A stretch of 64,000 nucleotides of DNA from Pseudomonas rubra (GTDB taxonomy: Bacteria > Pseudomonadota > Gammaproteobacteria > Pseudomonadales > Pseudomonadaceae): the NCBI RefSeq assembly GCF_028656935.1, contig NZ_JAMDGZ010000022.1, positions 62,001 through 126,000 of the forward strand, read 5' to 3'. The position numbers and the translations under genes were made by a program. Under the pieces are notes generated by a model. The model worked only from the letters and a program-made list of their open reading frames with translations, ran no database searches and was not told the DNA's origin. Below, one piece after another: positions 1 to 8,533 of the stretch (positions within the stretch are counted from its first letter, which is position 1; every line of letters starts with the position of its first letter).

Positions 1-569
1 AACAGCCGGTGATGCTTGCCCACGACCTGATCGAGCTTGTAGCCCATGGTCTGCAGGAAGCGATCGTTGGCGGCCAGCACTTCGCCTTTGAGGTTGAACT
101 CGATCACGGCCGTGGAACGCATCAGCGCCTTGATCAGGCTTTCATGCTCGCGGGAGGTTTCGATGGTACGGGTCAGGTCGCTGGAGTGCAGCGAGAAGTA
201 CTTGATCCGTCCTTCATTGTTTTTGACTGGCTGCAGGATCGAGCGCAGCCAGGCCTCCTCACCGTTGCCGCGCAGCAGGCGGAAGGCACCATTGAGGTGC
301 TCACCACGGGCGATGGCATGCTTCATGCGCTGGTAAAAGTCGAGCTGCTTGACGTGCGCCGGAACGATTTCTTCGATGTTGCGGCCAATCAACTGATGGC
401 TGCTGTAGAGCATCTCTCGTTCAAAGTTGTTGTTGACTGATTCGATTCGCCCCTGCGGGTCGAGCTGCAGTACCAGCATCTCACTGTCGAGGCTGCACTT
501 TACTTGTTCCACGGATTGCAGTTCTTCACGCAGCCGGAGGATTTCTTGCTTGAGTTTGCTGTTGAACAT
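1..569 (-). CDS. PAS-domain sensory protein, C-terminus outside window
   Basis: The first 189 codons of a leftward gene whose 3' end lies beyond the window. The start ATG (567-569) follows GGGAG at 7 nt. Two PAS modules are visible: the first covers about residues 12-125 (LQLDPQGRIESVNNNFE, then RGNGEEAWLRSILQPV and a PAC-like end YFSLHSSDLTRT), and a second begins near residue 145 with STAVIEFNLKGEVLAANDRF and GYKLDQVVGKHHRL. This PAS-PAS start with the GKHHR end of the second PAS is typical of Aer/BdlA-like proteins that finish in a methyl-accepting signalling domain, but that part is not in the window, so the output is not known. A cytoplasmic redox or energy sensor is the likely role. Confidence 0.8.
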   Translation of the reverse strand, partial: MFNSKLKQEILRLREELQSVEQVKCSLDSEMLVLQLDPQGRIESVNNNFEREMLYSSHQLIGRNIEEIVPAHVKQLDFYQRMKHAIARGEHLNGAFRLLRGNGEEAWLRSILQPVKNNEGRIKYFSLHSSDLTRTIETSREHESLIKALMRSTAVIEFNLKGEVLAANDRFLQTMGYKLDQVVGKHHRL

Positions 570-745
570 GACGCTCTCCCGGAGCGAATTCAGTCATTCG
601 AATGCTTCTGCATCGGCTGATTGCCAGACAATCTTGAGTCGCTTGCCAGGAAAATTTTGGCGACTAAAAACGCCGGTAATCAGGCGTCACCGATCTGTCA
701 TTTACCGGTCACAGAGCGGCAATCCGGGCGGTCGACACTGGCGTC

Positions 746-1963
746 ATGAGCACACAGTCCTTGCACGTCACCCTGATCAGCGAAACCTTCCCACCGGAGA
801 TCAACGGCGTGGCCAATACCCTTGGCCGCCTCAGCGATGGCCTGCGTTTGCGCGGCCATCGGGTCGAGCTGGTGCGCCCCCGGCAAGGCGACGAACTGCC
901 CACTGCCTGCGATGATAACCTGCTGCTGTGCCGCGGCTGGCCACTGCCGGGCTACCCGGGCTTGCAGTGGGGCCAGGTATCCATGCACAAGTTGATTCGC
1001 CGCTGGCGCCGGCAACGCCCGGATGTGCTGTACATCGCCACCGAAGGCCCGCTGGGCCTGAGCGCCCTGCGTGCCGCGCAGCGCCTGGGGATTGTCGTGG
1101 TCAGTGGCTTTCATACCAACTTCCAGCAGTACTCCAGCGAATATGGCCTTGGCCTGCTGGCGCGCCTGCTGACTCATTACCTACGCTGGTTCCATCGCTG
1201 CACCCATACCACCCTGGTACCCAGTGCAAGCCAGCGCCTGGAGCTGGAACGCCGCGGCTTCGATAACCTCAACCTGATGGCACGCGGCGTCGACAGCCAG
1301 CTGTTCACCCCGGCCAGGCGCAGCCAGGCGCTGCGCGAGCAATGGGGCCTGGGCGCCGACGATATCGCCTTGCTGCATGTCGGGCGTCTGGCCGCCGAGA
1401 AGAACCTCGGCTTGCTGGCCCCCTGCCTGGAAGCTCTGCAGCGGCAATACCCCCAGCGGCGCATCCAGTTGATCGTGGTCGGTGACGGGCCGCAGCGCAG
1501 CGTGCTTGAGCAGTGCCTGCCGGGTGCAGTGTTCTGCGGCGCCCAGCGCGGCGAGCGCCTGGCCGAACACTATGCCTCTGGGGATATCTTTTTGTTCCCC
1601 AGCCTGACCGAAACCTTCGGCAATGTGGTGCTCGAAGCCCTTGCCTCAGGCCTGGGTGTGGTCGCCTATGACCAGGCCGCCGCCGCCCAGCATATCCGCC
1701 ATGGGCACAGCGGCGCGCTGGCGATGCCGGGGGATACAGCAGCGTTTATCGATGCCGCCAGCTGGTTGCTGGAAGGGCCGGAAACCTTGCGTCGGGTGCG
1801 TCTGAACGCCCGTCAGCACGCCAGCCGCCAAGGTTGGCCGGCCATAGTCGAGCAATTCGAAACCCATCTGCAGGCAGCCTGCCGCCAGGGTCAGGGCAGC
1901 GTTGTGCTGCCCCGCCCGGCAACACTTGCGATCAAACCAGGGTCGTCAACGCCTCACGGCTGA
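746..1963 (+). CDS. Family 4 glycosyltransferase
   Basis: A 405-residue GT-B fold glycosyltransferase. The N-terminal acceptor domain opens with ISETFPPEINGVANTLGRL, the glycine-rich start of GT4 enzymes. The C-terminal nucleotide-sugar domain begins near HVGRLAAEKNLGLL (about residue 210) and contains the diagnostic E-x7-E element in TETFGNVVLEALASGLGV. Homologues transfer a sugar to a lipid or glycan carrier at the inner membrane; the substrate cannot be read from the sequence. It is transcribed away from the PAS gene and its last 32 bp overlap, tail to tail, the end of the leftward flavin reductase gene. The ribosome site before 746 is weak. Confidence 0.85.
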   Translation: MSTQSLHVTLISETFPPEINGVANTLGRLSDGLRLRGHRVELVRPRQGDELPTACDDNLLLCRGWPLPGYPGLQWGQVSMHKLIRRWRRQRPDVLYIATEGPLGLSALRAAQRLGIVVVSGFHTNFQQYSSEYGLGLLARLLTHYLRWFHRCTHTTLVPSASQRLELERRGFDNLNLMARGVDSQLFTPARRSQALREQWGLGADDIALLHVGRLAAEKNLGLLAPCLEALQRQYPQRRIQLIVVGDGPQRSVLEQCLPGAVFCGAQRGERLAEHYASGDIFLFPSLTETFGNVVLEALASGLGVVAYDQAAAAQHIRHGHSGALAMPGDTAAFIDAASWLLEGPETLRRVRLNARQHASRQGWPAIVEQFETHLQAACRQGQGSVVLPRPATLAIKPGSSTPHG

Positions 1964-3035
1964 ACGGCAGGATGTCCTGTTCACGGCCATCGCGCACCTT
2001 GGCGGCCCACTCCGGGTCCACCAGCAACGCCCGGCCGACGGCCACCAGATCGAACTCGTCGTTGTTCAGGCGTTGGAGCAGATTCTCAAGGCTCGCAGGC
2101 TGGGCCACCTTGTCGGTCGCCACCATAAACTGCAGGAACTCGCCATCCAGGCCGACACTGCCGACGGTGATGGTCGGCTTGCCAGTGAGTTGGCGGGTCC
2201 AGCCGGCCAGGTTGAGGTCCGAGCCCGGGAACTCGGGCTCCCAGAAGCGTCGGGTCGAGCAGTGGAAGATATCCACACCGGCTTCAACCAGCGGCTGCAG
2301 GAACGCACCGAGAGCTTCAGGGCTTTGAACCAGGCGCGCGTTGTAGTCCTGCTGCTTCCACTGGGAGAAACGGAAAATGATCGGAAAGTCCGGGCCGACC
2401 GCCGCGCGAACGGCCTGGACCAATTCGATGGCAAAGCGCGAACGGCCGGCCAGGTCGCCACCGTACTCGTCGCTGCGCTGGTTGCTCGCCTCCCAGAAGA
2501 ACTGATCGATCAGGTAACCGTGAGCGCCGTGGATCTCGACACCATCCATGCCAATGGCCTGGGCGTCGCGAGCGGCCTGGGCAAACGCCTCGATCACTTC
2601 ATGAATATCAGCCTGGGTCATGCCGTGCACCACGACCTGGCCATCCTTTAGCCTTTCGCTCGGGCCATAGCCCGGCACGCTGGCATCCGGCTCGGTGCCC
2701 AGGCGGCGCACACTGCCCACGTGCCAGAGCTGCGGAACGATGCGTCCACCCTCCGCATGCACGGCGTCGACCACCTGCTTCCAGCCGGCCAGGGCATCTT
2801 CGCCATGAAAGCGCGGTACATTCGGGTAACCGTTAGCGGCTTGGTGACCGACAGTGGTGCCTTCACTGATGATCAGCCCCACCCCTGCGGCAGCGCGGCG
2901 GCGGTAATACTCGACCACTTGCGCATGGGGCACGCCACCTGGGCAGAAGGTCCGGGTCATCGGCGCCATGACCACACGGCTGGGCAGTTCGAGGGTACCC
3001 AATTGGAAAGGCGTGAACAGTGCAGTGGCGGACAT
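1932..3035 (-). CDS. Old yellow enzyme family alkene reductase
   Basis: A 367-residue FMN-dependent ene-reductase (NADH:flavin oxidoreductase/12-oxophytodienoate reductase family). TIM-barrel landmarks are APMTRTF near residue 24, PQLWHVG at 101-107, the substrate-binding pair H169/H172 in EIHGAHGYLIDQFF, NQRSDEYGG at 185-193, and the late phosphate-binding strand VAVGRALLVDPEW. Members reduce activated C=C bonds and nitro compounds with NAD(P)H. The His-His pair, rather than His-Asn, is also found in the OYE subclass that includes YqjM. AGGAG lies 7 nt before the ATG. It is monocistronic and overlaps the glycosyltransferase 3' end. It is related to, but not close to, XenB. Confidence 0.9.
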   Translation of the reverse strand: MSATALFTPFQLGTLELPSRVVMAPMTRTFCPGGVPHAQVVEYYRRRAAAGVGLIISEGTTVGHQAANGYPNVPRFHGEDALAGWKQVVDAVHAEGGRIVPQLWHVGSVRRLGTEPDASVPGYGPSERLKDGQVVVHGMTQADIHEVIEAFAQAARDAQAIGMDGVEIHGAHGYLIDQFFWEASNQRSDEYGGDLAGRSRFAIELVQAVRAAVGPDFPIIFRFSQWKQQDYNARLVQSPEALGAFLQPLVEAGVDIFHCSTRRFWEPEFPGSDLNLAGWTRQLTGKPTITVGSVGLDGEFLQFMVATDKVAQPASLENLLQRLNNDEFDLVAVGRALLVDPEWAAKVRDGREQDILPFSREALTTLV

Positions 3036-3123
3036 GCGGCGCTCCTGGGAAAAGGGGAATGCGCCTGAGGATAGGGTGAGCCGTTCGGGTGGCCCAGTAC
3101 TATTGATTTGAGTGATTGAACAG

Positions 3124-3180
3124 CATCGCGGGGCAAGCCCGCTCCCACAGACCGTGTAGGAGCGGGCTTGCCCCGCGATG
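3124..3180. repeat. REP element, inverted pair
   Basis: Two arms of the P. putida REP consensus (catcgcggggcaagcccgct and its complement) face each other across a short loop, giving a nearly perfect 57-bp palindrome. It lies between the 3' end of the peroxidase gene and the 5' end of the flavin reductase gene, the usual extragenic position. Confidence 0.9.
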
Positions 3181-3187
3181 GGGCCGA

Positions 3188-3670
3188 TCAGGCCAGCGCC
3201 TTCTCGATCGCCTGCACCACCGTCGGATCATCCGGAGCGGTACGTGGCGAGAAGCGCGCCAGCACCCGGCCGTCTTTACCGACCAGAAACTTCTCGAAGT
3301 TCCACGTGATATCGCCAGGGAACTCGGCACCCTCACCTGCCAGCAGCCGGTACAGCTGATGACGGTCATGGCCGTTGACTTCCAGCTTGCTGCTCAGGGG
3401 AAAACTCACCCCGTAGTTGAGGCTGCAAAACTGCTGGATCTCTTGCTCAGTGCCCGGCTCCTGCCCGGCAAACTGATTACACGGCAGGCCCAGCACACTG
3501 AAGCCTTGGCCCTTGTACTGCTGATAGAGGTTTTCCAGCGCCGCATACTGCGGGGTCAGGCCACACTTGGAGGCGACATTGACCACCAGCACCACCTGGC
3601 CCTTGAATGGCGACAGAGGCAAATCCTGGCCATCCAATGCCTGCAACTTCAGGTCGTGAAATGCACTCAT
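3188..3670 (-). CDS. Glutathione peroxidase (Cys type)
   Basis: 160 residues, the normal length for bacterial GPx/BtuE. The peroxidatic Cys36 is in NVASKCGLTPQY (selenocysteine position in animal GPx), Gln66 in GLPCNQF and the Trp of WNFEKFLVGKDG complete the catalytic set. It reduces hydrogen or lipid peroxides with thioredoxin or glutathione in the cytoplasm or periplasm. The ATG at 3668-3670 is chosen because GGGAG sits 7 nt ahead and the protein then begins directly with the domain; a longer open frame to 3751 adds 27 residues with no family match. The gene ends just before a REP pair. Confidence 0.9.
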   Translation of the reverse strand: MSAFHDLKLQALDGQDLPLSPFKGQVVLVVNVASKCGLTPQYAALENLYQQYKGQGFSVLGLPCNQFAGQEPGTEQEIQQFCSLNYGVSFPLSSKLEVNGHDRHQLYRLLAGEGAEFPGDITWNFEKFLVGKDGRVLARFSPRTAPDDPTVVQAIEKALA

Positions 3671-3733
3671 GACGTACTCCCTTTTCCAGATCCCGGTTGC
3701 CACTGCGGGCTGCAAGCGTAAAACCAGCCCACT

Positions 3734-3796
3734 AAAAAGGCGCCCTGCCAAGCCGTCTTCCCCTGCTGGAGTGCGACGGACTTGCCCGGGCGCCTT
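3734..3796 (-). terminator. Probable terminator downstream of slyD
   Basis: A 9-bp perfect outer stem (aaggcgccc / gggcgcctt) encloses a second stem of about 9 bp (caagtccgtc pairing with gacggcttg, one bulge). On the minus strand the structure is followed by TTTTAG, so it would end slyD transcription before the peroxidase gene. Confidence 0.6.
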
Positions 3797-3824
3797 CGCA
3801 ACTCTCTGAGCTTAGCGCAGAAAA

Positions 3825-4310
3825 TCAGTGCTGATGGCCACCTTCGCCATGGACATGGCCATGGGCTACTTCTTCTTCGCTAGCGTCACGAATATCGATG
3901 ACCTTAACCTTGAAGTTCAGGCGCTGACCGGCCAGCGGGTGGTTGCCGTCGACAGTGACGTCGTCGCCGTCCAGGTCACGGATGGTGACGATCTGCATCT
4001 GGCCATCCGGCGCCGAAGCGTGGAACTGCATGCCCACTTCCAGCTCGTCGACACCTTCGAACATGCTGCGGTTCAGGGTGCTGACCAGTTCAGCCAGGTA
4101 TTCGCCGTAGGCGTCTTCCGGCTCAACGGCGACTTCCAGCTCGTCACCGGTGGTTTTGCCTTCCAGGGCTTTTTCCAGGCCCGAGATGATATTGCCTGCG
4201 CCATGCAGGTAAACCAGCGGAGCGCCGCCGGCGGAGCTGTCGATGACCTCACCAGCGTCGTTGGTCAGGGTATAGTCGATGGAGACAGCCTTTTTGGCGG
4301 CGATCAGCAT
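3825..4310 (-). CDS. slyD: FKBP-type peptidyl-prolyl isomerase, SlyD type
   Basis: 161 residues. The FKBP domain starts SIDYTLTNDAGEVIDSS, is interrupted by the insert-in-flap chaperone domain (about residues 65-125, VEPEDAYGEYLAELVSTL), and closes with LNFKVKVIDIRDAS. The protein ends in a short His-rich tail, HGHVHGEGGHQH, as in metal-binding SlyD proteins of the Ni-hydrogenase maturation type, though shorter than that of E. coli. It catalyses prolyl cis-trans isomerisation and acts as a chaperone in the cytoplasm. The start at 4310 gives the family N-terminus MLIAAKKAVSIDY; the open frame runs 150 codons further upstream without family resemblance. It diverges from pta. Confidence 0.9.
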   Translation of the reverse strand: MLIAAKKAVSIDYTLTNDAGEVIDSSAGGAPLVYLHGAGNIISGLEKALEGKTTGDELEVAVEPEDAYGEYLAELVSTLNRSMFEGVDELEVGMQFHASAPDGQMQIVTIRDLDGDDVTVDGNHPLAGQRLNFKVKVIDIRDASEEEVAHGHVHGEGGHQH

Positions 4311-4488
4311 GGGGCGAGACCTTTTGCATAAGAATGTAGAACGAACAAGTGTAACCAAGGCATCGCCTGAAAGCGAACGCAACCCGGACAAACGGATTGC
4401 CCGATGGTTACCGCGGGTGCACTCAAGGGGTCGATAGCGATACCCTTGGCAATTGTTTCTTTTGCACAGCTCATTTCGAGAAGCTCGC

Positions 4489-6585
4489 ATGCAGACATTT
4501 TTTATCGCGCCGACTGACTTTGGCGTCGGCCTGACTTCCATCAGCCTTGGCCTGGTGCGCACCCTGGAGCGCGCCGGGCTCAAGGTCGGCTTCTTCAAGC
4601 CGATCGCCCAGCCGCACCCAGGCGACACCGGCCCGGAGCGCTCCACCGAACTGGTCGCCCGCACCCACGGCCTGAAGCCGCCACAACCGCTGAGCCTTGC
4701 GCATGTCGAACGCATGCTTGGCGATGGCCAGCTCGATGAACTGCTCGAAGAAATCATCACCCTCTATCAGCAGGCCTGCATCGGCAAGGACGTGGTGGTG
4801 GTCGAAGGCATGGTCCCAACCCGCCACGCCAGCTACGCCGCACGAGTCAACCTGCACCTGGCCAAGAGCCTGGATGCCGAGGTGATCCTGGTATCGGCGC
4901 CGGAAAACGAAGTGCTCACCGAGCTGTCCGGGCGGGTCGAGTTGCAGGCCCAGTTGTTCGGCGGCCCGCGCGATCCGAAAGTGCTCGGGGTGATCCTCAA
5001 CAAGGTGCGCACCGACGAAGACATGAGTGCCTTCGCCGCCCGCCTGGTCGAGCATTCGCCGCTGCTGCGCGGCGGTGACTTCCGCCTGCTCGGTTGCATT
5101 CCGTTCCAGGCGGGCCTGAACGACCCGCGCACTCGCGACGTGGCCGATCTGCTCGGCGCCCAGGTGCTCAACGCCGGCGACTATGAAAGCCGGCGGATGA
5201 ACAAGATCATCATCTGCGCCCGCACCGTGGCCAACACCGTGCCGCTGCTCAAGCCGGGCACGCTGGTGGTGACCCCGGGCGACCGCGACGACATCATCCT
5301 CGCCGTGAGCCTGGCGGCGATCAACGGCGTGCCGCTGGCCGGCCTGCTGCTGACCAGCGACAGCAAGCCCGACCCGCGCATCCTTGAGTTGTGCCAGGGC
5401 GCCCTGCTTGCCGGTTTGCCGATCCTCTCGGTGAGCACCGGCTCTTACGACACGGCCAACCAGCTCAACGGCCTGAACAAGGAAATCCCGGTAGACGACC
5501 GCGAACGCGCGGAGATCATCACCGATTTCGTTGCCAGCCACCTGGATGCCGACTGGCTGCACCAGCGCTGCGGTACTCCGCGTGAGTTGCGCCTGTCGCC
5601 GGCGGTGTTCCGCTACCAGTTGATCCAGCGCGCCCAGCAGGCCAATAAACGCATCGTCCTGCCCGAAGGCGCAGAACCGATGACCGTGCAGGCTGCCGCC
5701 ATCTGCCAGGCCCGTGGCATTGCCCGCTGCGTGTTGCTGGCCAAGCCTGACGACGTCCAGGCCGTAGCCCGCGCCCAAGGCATCACATTGCCAGAGGGCC
5801 TGGAAATTCTTGACCCGGACCTGATCCGCGAGCGCTACGTCGAAGCGATGGTCAGCCTGCGCAAGAGCAAGAGCCTCAACGCGCCGATGGCCGAACAGCA
5901 ACTGGAAGACCCGGTGGTGATCGGCACCATGATGCTGGCCCTGGACGAAGTCGACGGCCTGGTCTCGGGCCTGGTGCACTCCACTGCCAACACCATCCGC
6001 CCGGCCCTGCAACTGATCAAGACCGCGCCGGGCTGCAGTTTGGTGTCTTCGGTGTTCTTCATGCTGTTCCCCGAAGAGGTGCTGGTGTACGGCGATTGCG
6101 TGATGAATCCGCATCCGACGGCCAATGAATTGGCGGAAATCGCCCTGCAGAGCGCCGACTCCGCCGAAGCCTTCGGCATTGCCCCGCGGGTTGCGATGAT
6201 CAGCTACTCCAGTGGTGACTCGGCCAGCGGCGAAGAGGTCGAGAAGGTCCGCGAAGCCACCCTGCTGGCCCAGGAGTCCCAGCGCGGCCTGCTGATCGAC
6301 GGCCCATTGCAGTACGACGCGGCGGCCAACCTGGACATCGCCCGGCAACTGGCGCCCAACAGCCAGGTGGCCGGCCGCGCCACGGTATTCGTGTTCCCTG
6401 ACCTGAACACCGGCAACACCACCCACAAGGCGGTACAACGCAGCGCCGATTGCGTAAGCCTTGGGCCGATGCTGCAAGGCCTGCGCAAGCCGGTCAACGA
6501 CCTGCCTCGCGGCGCCCAGGTCGATGACATCGTCTACACCATTGCCCTGACTGCCATTCAGGCCAACCGCTCACTGGAAAGCTGA
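4489..6585 (+). CDS. pta: Phosphate acetyltransferase (long form)
   Basis: 698 residues, the three-part proteobacterial Pta. The N-terminal P-loop-like CobB/CobQ-type domain begins MQTFFIAPTDFGVGLTSISL, a DRTGG domain lies in the middle (about 210-330), and the catalytic PTA domain occupies about residues 375-695, with MLALDEVDGLVSGLVHS and VFPDLNTGNTTHK. It interconverts acetyl-CoA plus phosphate and acetyl phosphate. The start at 4489 is preferred over 4453 because the family N-terminus begins there and GAGAAG lies just upstream. An acyltransferase gene follows after 2 bp. No acetate kinase gene is adjacent, unlike the ackA-pta pair of many bacteria. Confidence 0.95.
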   Translation: MQTFFIAPTDFGVGLTSISLGLVRTLERAGLKVGFFKPIAQPHPGDTGPERSTELVARTHGLKPPQPLSLAHVERMLGDGQLDELLEEIITLYQQACIGKDVVVVEGMVPTRHASYAARVNLHLAKSLDAEVILVSAPENEVLTELSGRVELQAQLFGGPRDPKVLGVILNKVRTDEDMSAFAARLVEHSPLLRGGDFRLLGCIPFQAGLNDPRTRDVADLLGAQVLNAGDYESRRMNKIIICARTVANTVPLLKPGTLVVTPGDRDDIILAVSLAAINGVPLAGLLLTSDSKPDPRILELCQGALLAGLPILSVSTGSYDTANQLNGLNKEIPVDDRERAEIITDFVASHLDADWLHQRCGTPRELRLSPAVFRYQLIQRAQQANKRIVLPEGAEPMTVQAAAICQARGIARCVLLAKPDDVQAVARAQGITLPEGLEILDPDLIRERYVEAMVSLRKSKSLNAPMAEQQLEDPVVIGTMMLALDEVDGLVSGLVHSTANTIRPALQLIKTAPGCSLVSSVFFMLFPEEVLVYGDCVMNPHPTANELAEIALQSADSAEAFGIAPRVAMISYSSGDSASGEEVEKVREATLLAQESQRGLLIDGPLQYDAAANLDIARQLAPNSQVAGRATVFVFPDLNTGNTTHKAVQRSADCVSLGPMLQGLRKPVNDLPRGAQVDDIVYTIALTAIQANRSLES

Positions 6586-6587
6586 AC

Positions 6588-7490
6588 ATGCTCGGATTGC
6601 TACCCGCGCCGCTGCGCGGGGTTATCGCCTCGCTGCTGCTGGGGCTCAACACCATCGTCTGCTGCACCCCGTTGTTCATTGTCAGCCTGTTCAAGCTGTG
6701 CCTGCCGTTCGCGGCGGCGCAGCGGGTCACCGATGAACTGATGCGCCAGATCCACGAAGCCTGGATCAGCAACAACAATGCCTGGATCAATCTGCTGGGC
6801 AAGGCCCACTGGCAAGTCGAAGGCCTGGAAGGGCTGGACTACCAGCACAGCTACCTGGTGACCAGCAACCACCAGAGCTGGGTCGATATCCTGGTGCTGC
6901 AATACGTGCTCAATCGGCGTATCCGCCCGCTGAAGTTCTTCCTCAAACAGGTGCTGATCTGGGTGCCGGTGATCGGCCTGGCCTGGTGGGCGCTGGGCTT
7001 CCCGTTCATGAAGCGCTACTCCAAGGCGTACCTGGCCAAGCACCCGGAAAAGGCCGGCAAAGACCTGGAGACCACTCGCCGCACCTGCGCCAAGTTTCGC
7101 GGCAAGCCCACGGCGATCTTCAACTTTGCCGAAGGTACGCGCTTCACCGAGGCCAAGCATCGTCAGCAACAGTCACCGTTCAAACACCTGCTCAAGCCCA
7201 AGGCCGGCGGCATTGCCTTTGTGCTGGATGCCATGGGCGAGCAACTGCAGTCGATCGTCAACGTCACCCTTCATTATCCGAACGGTGCGCCGGGCTTCTG
7301 GGACTTGTTGTGTGGGCGGGTGAAGCACATCGTCGTGCACCTGGAAGAGCTGGCAATCCCGGCTGAGTTCCTGGGCAAGAACTACGACCAGGATGAGGCT
7401 TATCGCCTGGCCTTTCAGCAGTGGATCAATCAGCTGTGGCACGACAAGGATGTTTTGCTGGAACGACTGCGACAAAACAACCCCGCCTGA
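6588..7490 (+). CDS. PlsC-like acyltransferase (YihG type)
   Basis: A 300-residue membrane-bound lysophospholipid acyltransferase. A hydrophobic N-terminal segment (about residues 10-40) precedes the catalytic NHQSWVD motif at 94-100 (H-x4-D) and the glycerol-phosphate binding EGTR at 182-185. Length and the long basic region after EGTR fit E. coli YihG, a second 1-acylglycerol-3-phosphate acyltransferase that tunes acyl composition. It starts 2 bp after the pta stop, so the two are probably cotranscribed and translationally coupled. The acyl donor is not deducible. Confidence 0.85.
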   Translation: MLGLLPAPLRGVIASLLLGLNTIVCCTPLFIVSLFKLCLPFAAAQRVTDELMRQIHEAWISNNNAWINLLGKAHWQVEGLEGLDYQHSYLVTSNHQSWVDILVLQYVLNRRIRPLKFFLKQVLIWVPVIGLAWWALGFPFMKRYSKAYLAKHPEKAGKDLETTRRTCAKFRGKPTAIFNFAEGTRFTEAKHRQQQSPFKHLLKPKAGGIAFVLDAMGEQLQSIVNVTLHYPNGAPGFWDLLCGRVKHIVVHLEELAIPAEFLGKNYDQDEAYRLAFQQWINQLWHDKDVLLERLRQNNPA

Positions 7491-7548
7491 GTTGGCCAAG
7501 AGCATCTATGCTCTTTGCTTCATCAGCCATCACACGGAATGTAAGCCT

Positions 7549-8124
7549 ATGAAACTGCGCCCCCTGACCCAGGCCATCGTCCTTGCTTCGCTTATGACTG
7601 CAGCCAGTTTCTCAGCGCAAGCCGAAGATATTCTGATCAACGCTGTTGCTAGTGAAAGCATTGTCGATACCAAGGTCCTGGCCGTTGATGTTGATAAGCG
7701 TCTAGTGACCGTTGCTGACCCTAATGACGCTCAGGTGCCGATTCAGTTGAGCGAGAACGCCAAGGACCTGCACAACCTCAAGGTTGGTGACTCGGTTAAC
7801 ATCAAGGTCAACCGCTCGGTGGCGACGGTGTTGGATACGGCGGAGGACGGTGCGCCGGGTGTCAGCAAGGAGGCCGGAGTAATCCGCGCCACCAAGGACA
7901 ATCCGAATCCGGGTGGCGAGGCGTTCCGTCAGGTCAAGGTCACGTCGAAGATCACCAAAATCGACTTGAAAGCGCACGAAGTCACCCTGCTGCCGCCTGA
8001 AGGCCCGCAGAAGGTGGTCAAGGTTGAAGATCCTGAGCTGCAGGAACGGATGAAGAACCTCAAGGTTGGTCAGACCGTCGACATGGTCTTTACCGATATG
8101 CTGAAGATCACCACCCAACACTGA
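7549..8124 (+). CDS. Conserved secreted protein of unknown function
   Basis: 191 residues with a clear Sec signal peptide (MKLRPLTQAIVLASL, cleavage expected after SFSAQA). The mature part has two similar halves: TKVLAVDVDKRLVTVADPND with LHNLKVGDSVNIKVNRSV, and SKITKIDLKAHEVTLLPPEG with MKNLKVGQTVDMVF. This suggests an internal duplication of a small beta-barrel-like unit. No catalytic motif is visible and I do not recognise a named family. The start at 7549 gives the signal peptide; the frame is open 52 codons earlier inside the acyltransferase gene. It lies 58 bp after that gene and may have its own promoter. Confidence 0.75.
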   Translation: MKLRPLTQAIVLASLMTAASFSAQAEDILINAVASESIVDTKVLAVDVDKRLVTVADPNDAQVPIQLSENAKDLHNLKVGDSVNIKVNRSVATVLDTAEDGAPGVSKEAGVIRATKDNPNPGGEAFRQVKVTSKITKIDLKAHEVTLLPPEGPQKVVKVEDPELQERMKNLKVGQTVDMVFTDMLKITTQH

Positions 8125-8146
8125 AGCTCAATAGCTCTGCCGGCCT

Positions 8147-8203
8147 CATCGCTGGCAAGAACAGCTCCCACAGGTCTTGTGGGAGCCGGCCTTGCCGGCG
8201 ATG
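8147..8203. repeat. REP-like inverted pair
   Basis: A variant of the REP palindrome: catcgctggcaag on the left and cttgccggcgatg on the right, with the shared inner part ctcccacag/gtgggag. It separates two convergent genes and would also form a strong hairpin in either transcript. Confidence 0.8.
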
Positions 8204-8206
8204 GCA

Positions 8207-8533
8207 TCACTGCGGTGTCAGTTGAGTAGCACTGCCCGTCCCCCGGCTCTCAAGCCCATCGAGCAACGAATCAATCAGCCCCTTGGCCATCTCTATCGAG
8301 TGCAAGGACGACTGGATAAACCCGCGCCCTGGCTCACGGCTGTATTCGACCGCCAATGGGGCCGTCAGGCTCGCGCACTTCAAATACAGCGCCGCATGCA
8401 CCAAAGCATCTTCGACATTGACCCCGCCACGCACCGCAAATAATGGGGGATGACCGACATCGCAGAGACCGAATGGAGTTTCTGTGGTTTCAAGAAGGTG
8501 GAATTCAGGTGGGTCTGGAACGATTTTTTTCAT
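8207..8533 (-). CDS. Small DUF3077/DUF6124-like protein
   Basis: 108 residues beginning MKKIVPDPPEFHLLETTETP and continuing with GHPPLFAVRGGVNVEDALVHAALYLKCAS. The MKKIVPDPP start and the alpha-helical body resemble small proteins found in many copies in Pseudomonas genomes and annotated DUF3077 or DUF6124; their function is unknown. AGGAG lies 7 nt before the ATG at 8533, which decides the start: a longer frame to 8695 would translate the folded leader upstream. No signal peptide or membrane segment is present. It is monocistronic, with the long structured leader described at 8534-8740. Confidence 0.8.
   Translation of the reverse strand: MKKIVPDPPEFHLLETTETPFGLCDVGHPPLFAVRGGVNVEDALVHAALYLKCASLTAPLAVEYSREPGRGFIQSSLHSIEMAKGLIDSLLDGLESRGTGSATQLTPQ

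Noticed and set aside
4471..6477. 668-codon open frame opposite pta
   Set aside because: Antisense shadow of a GC-rich gene; composition rich in Q, H, G and R, no family motif, and the pta frame is certain.
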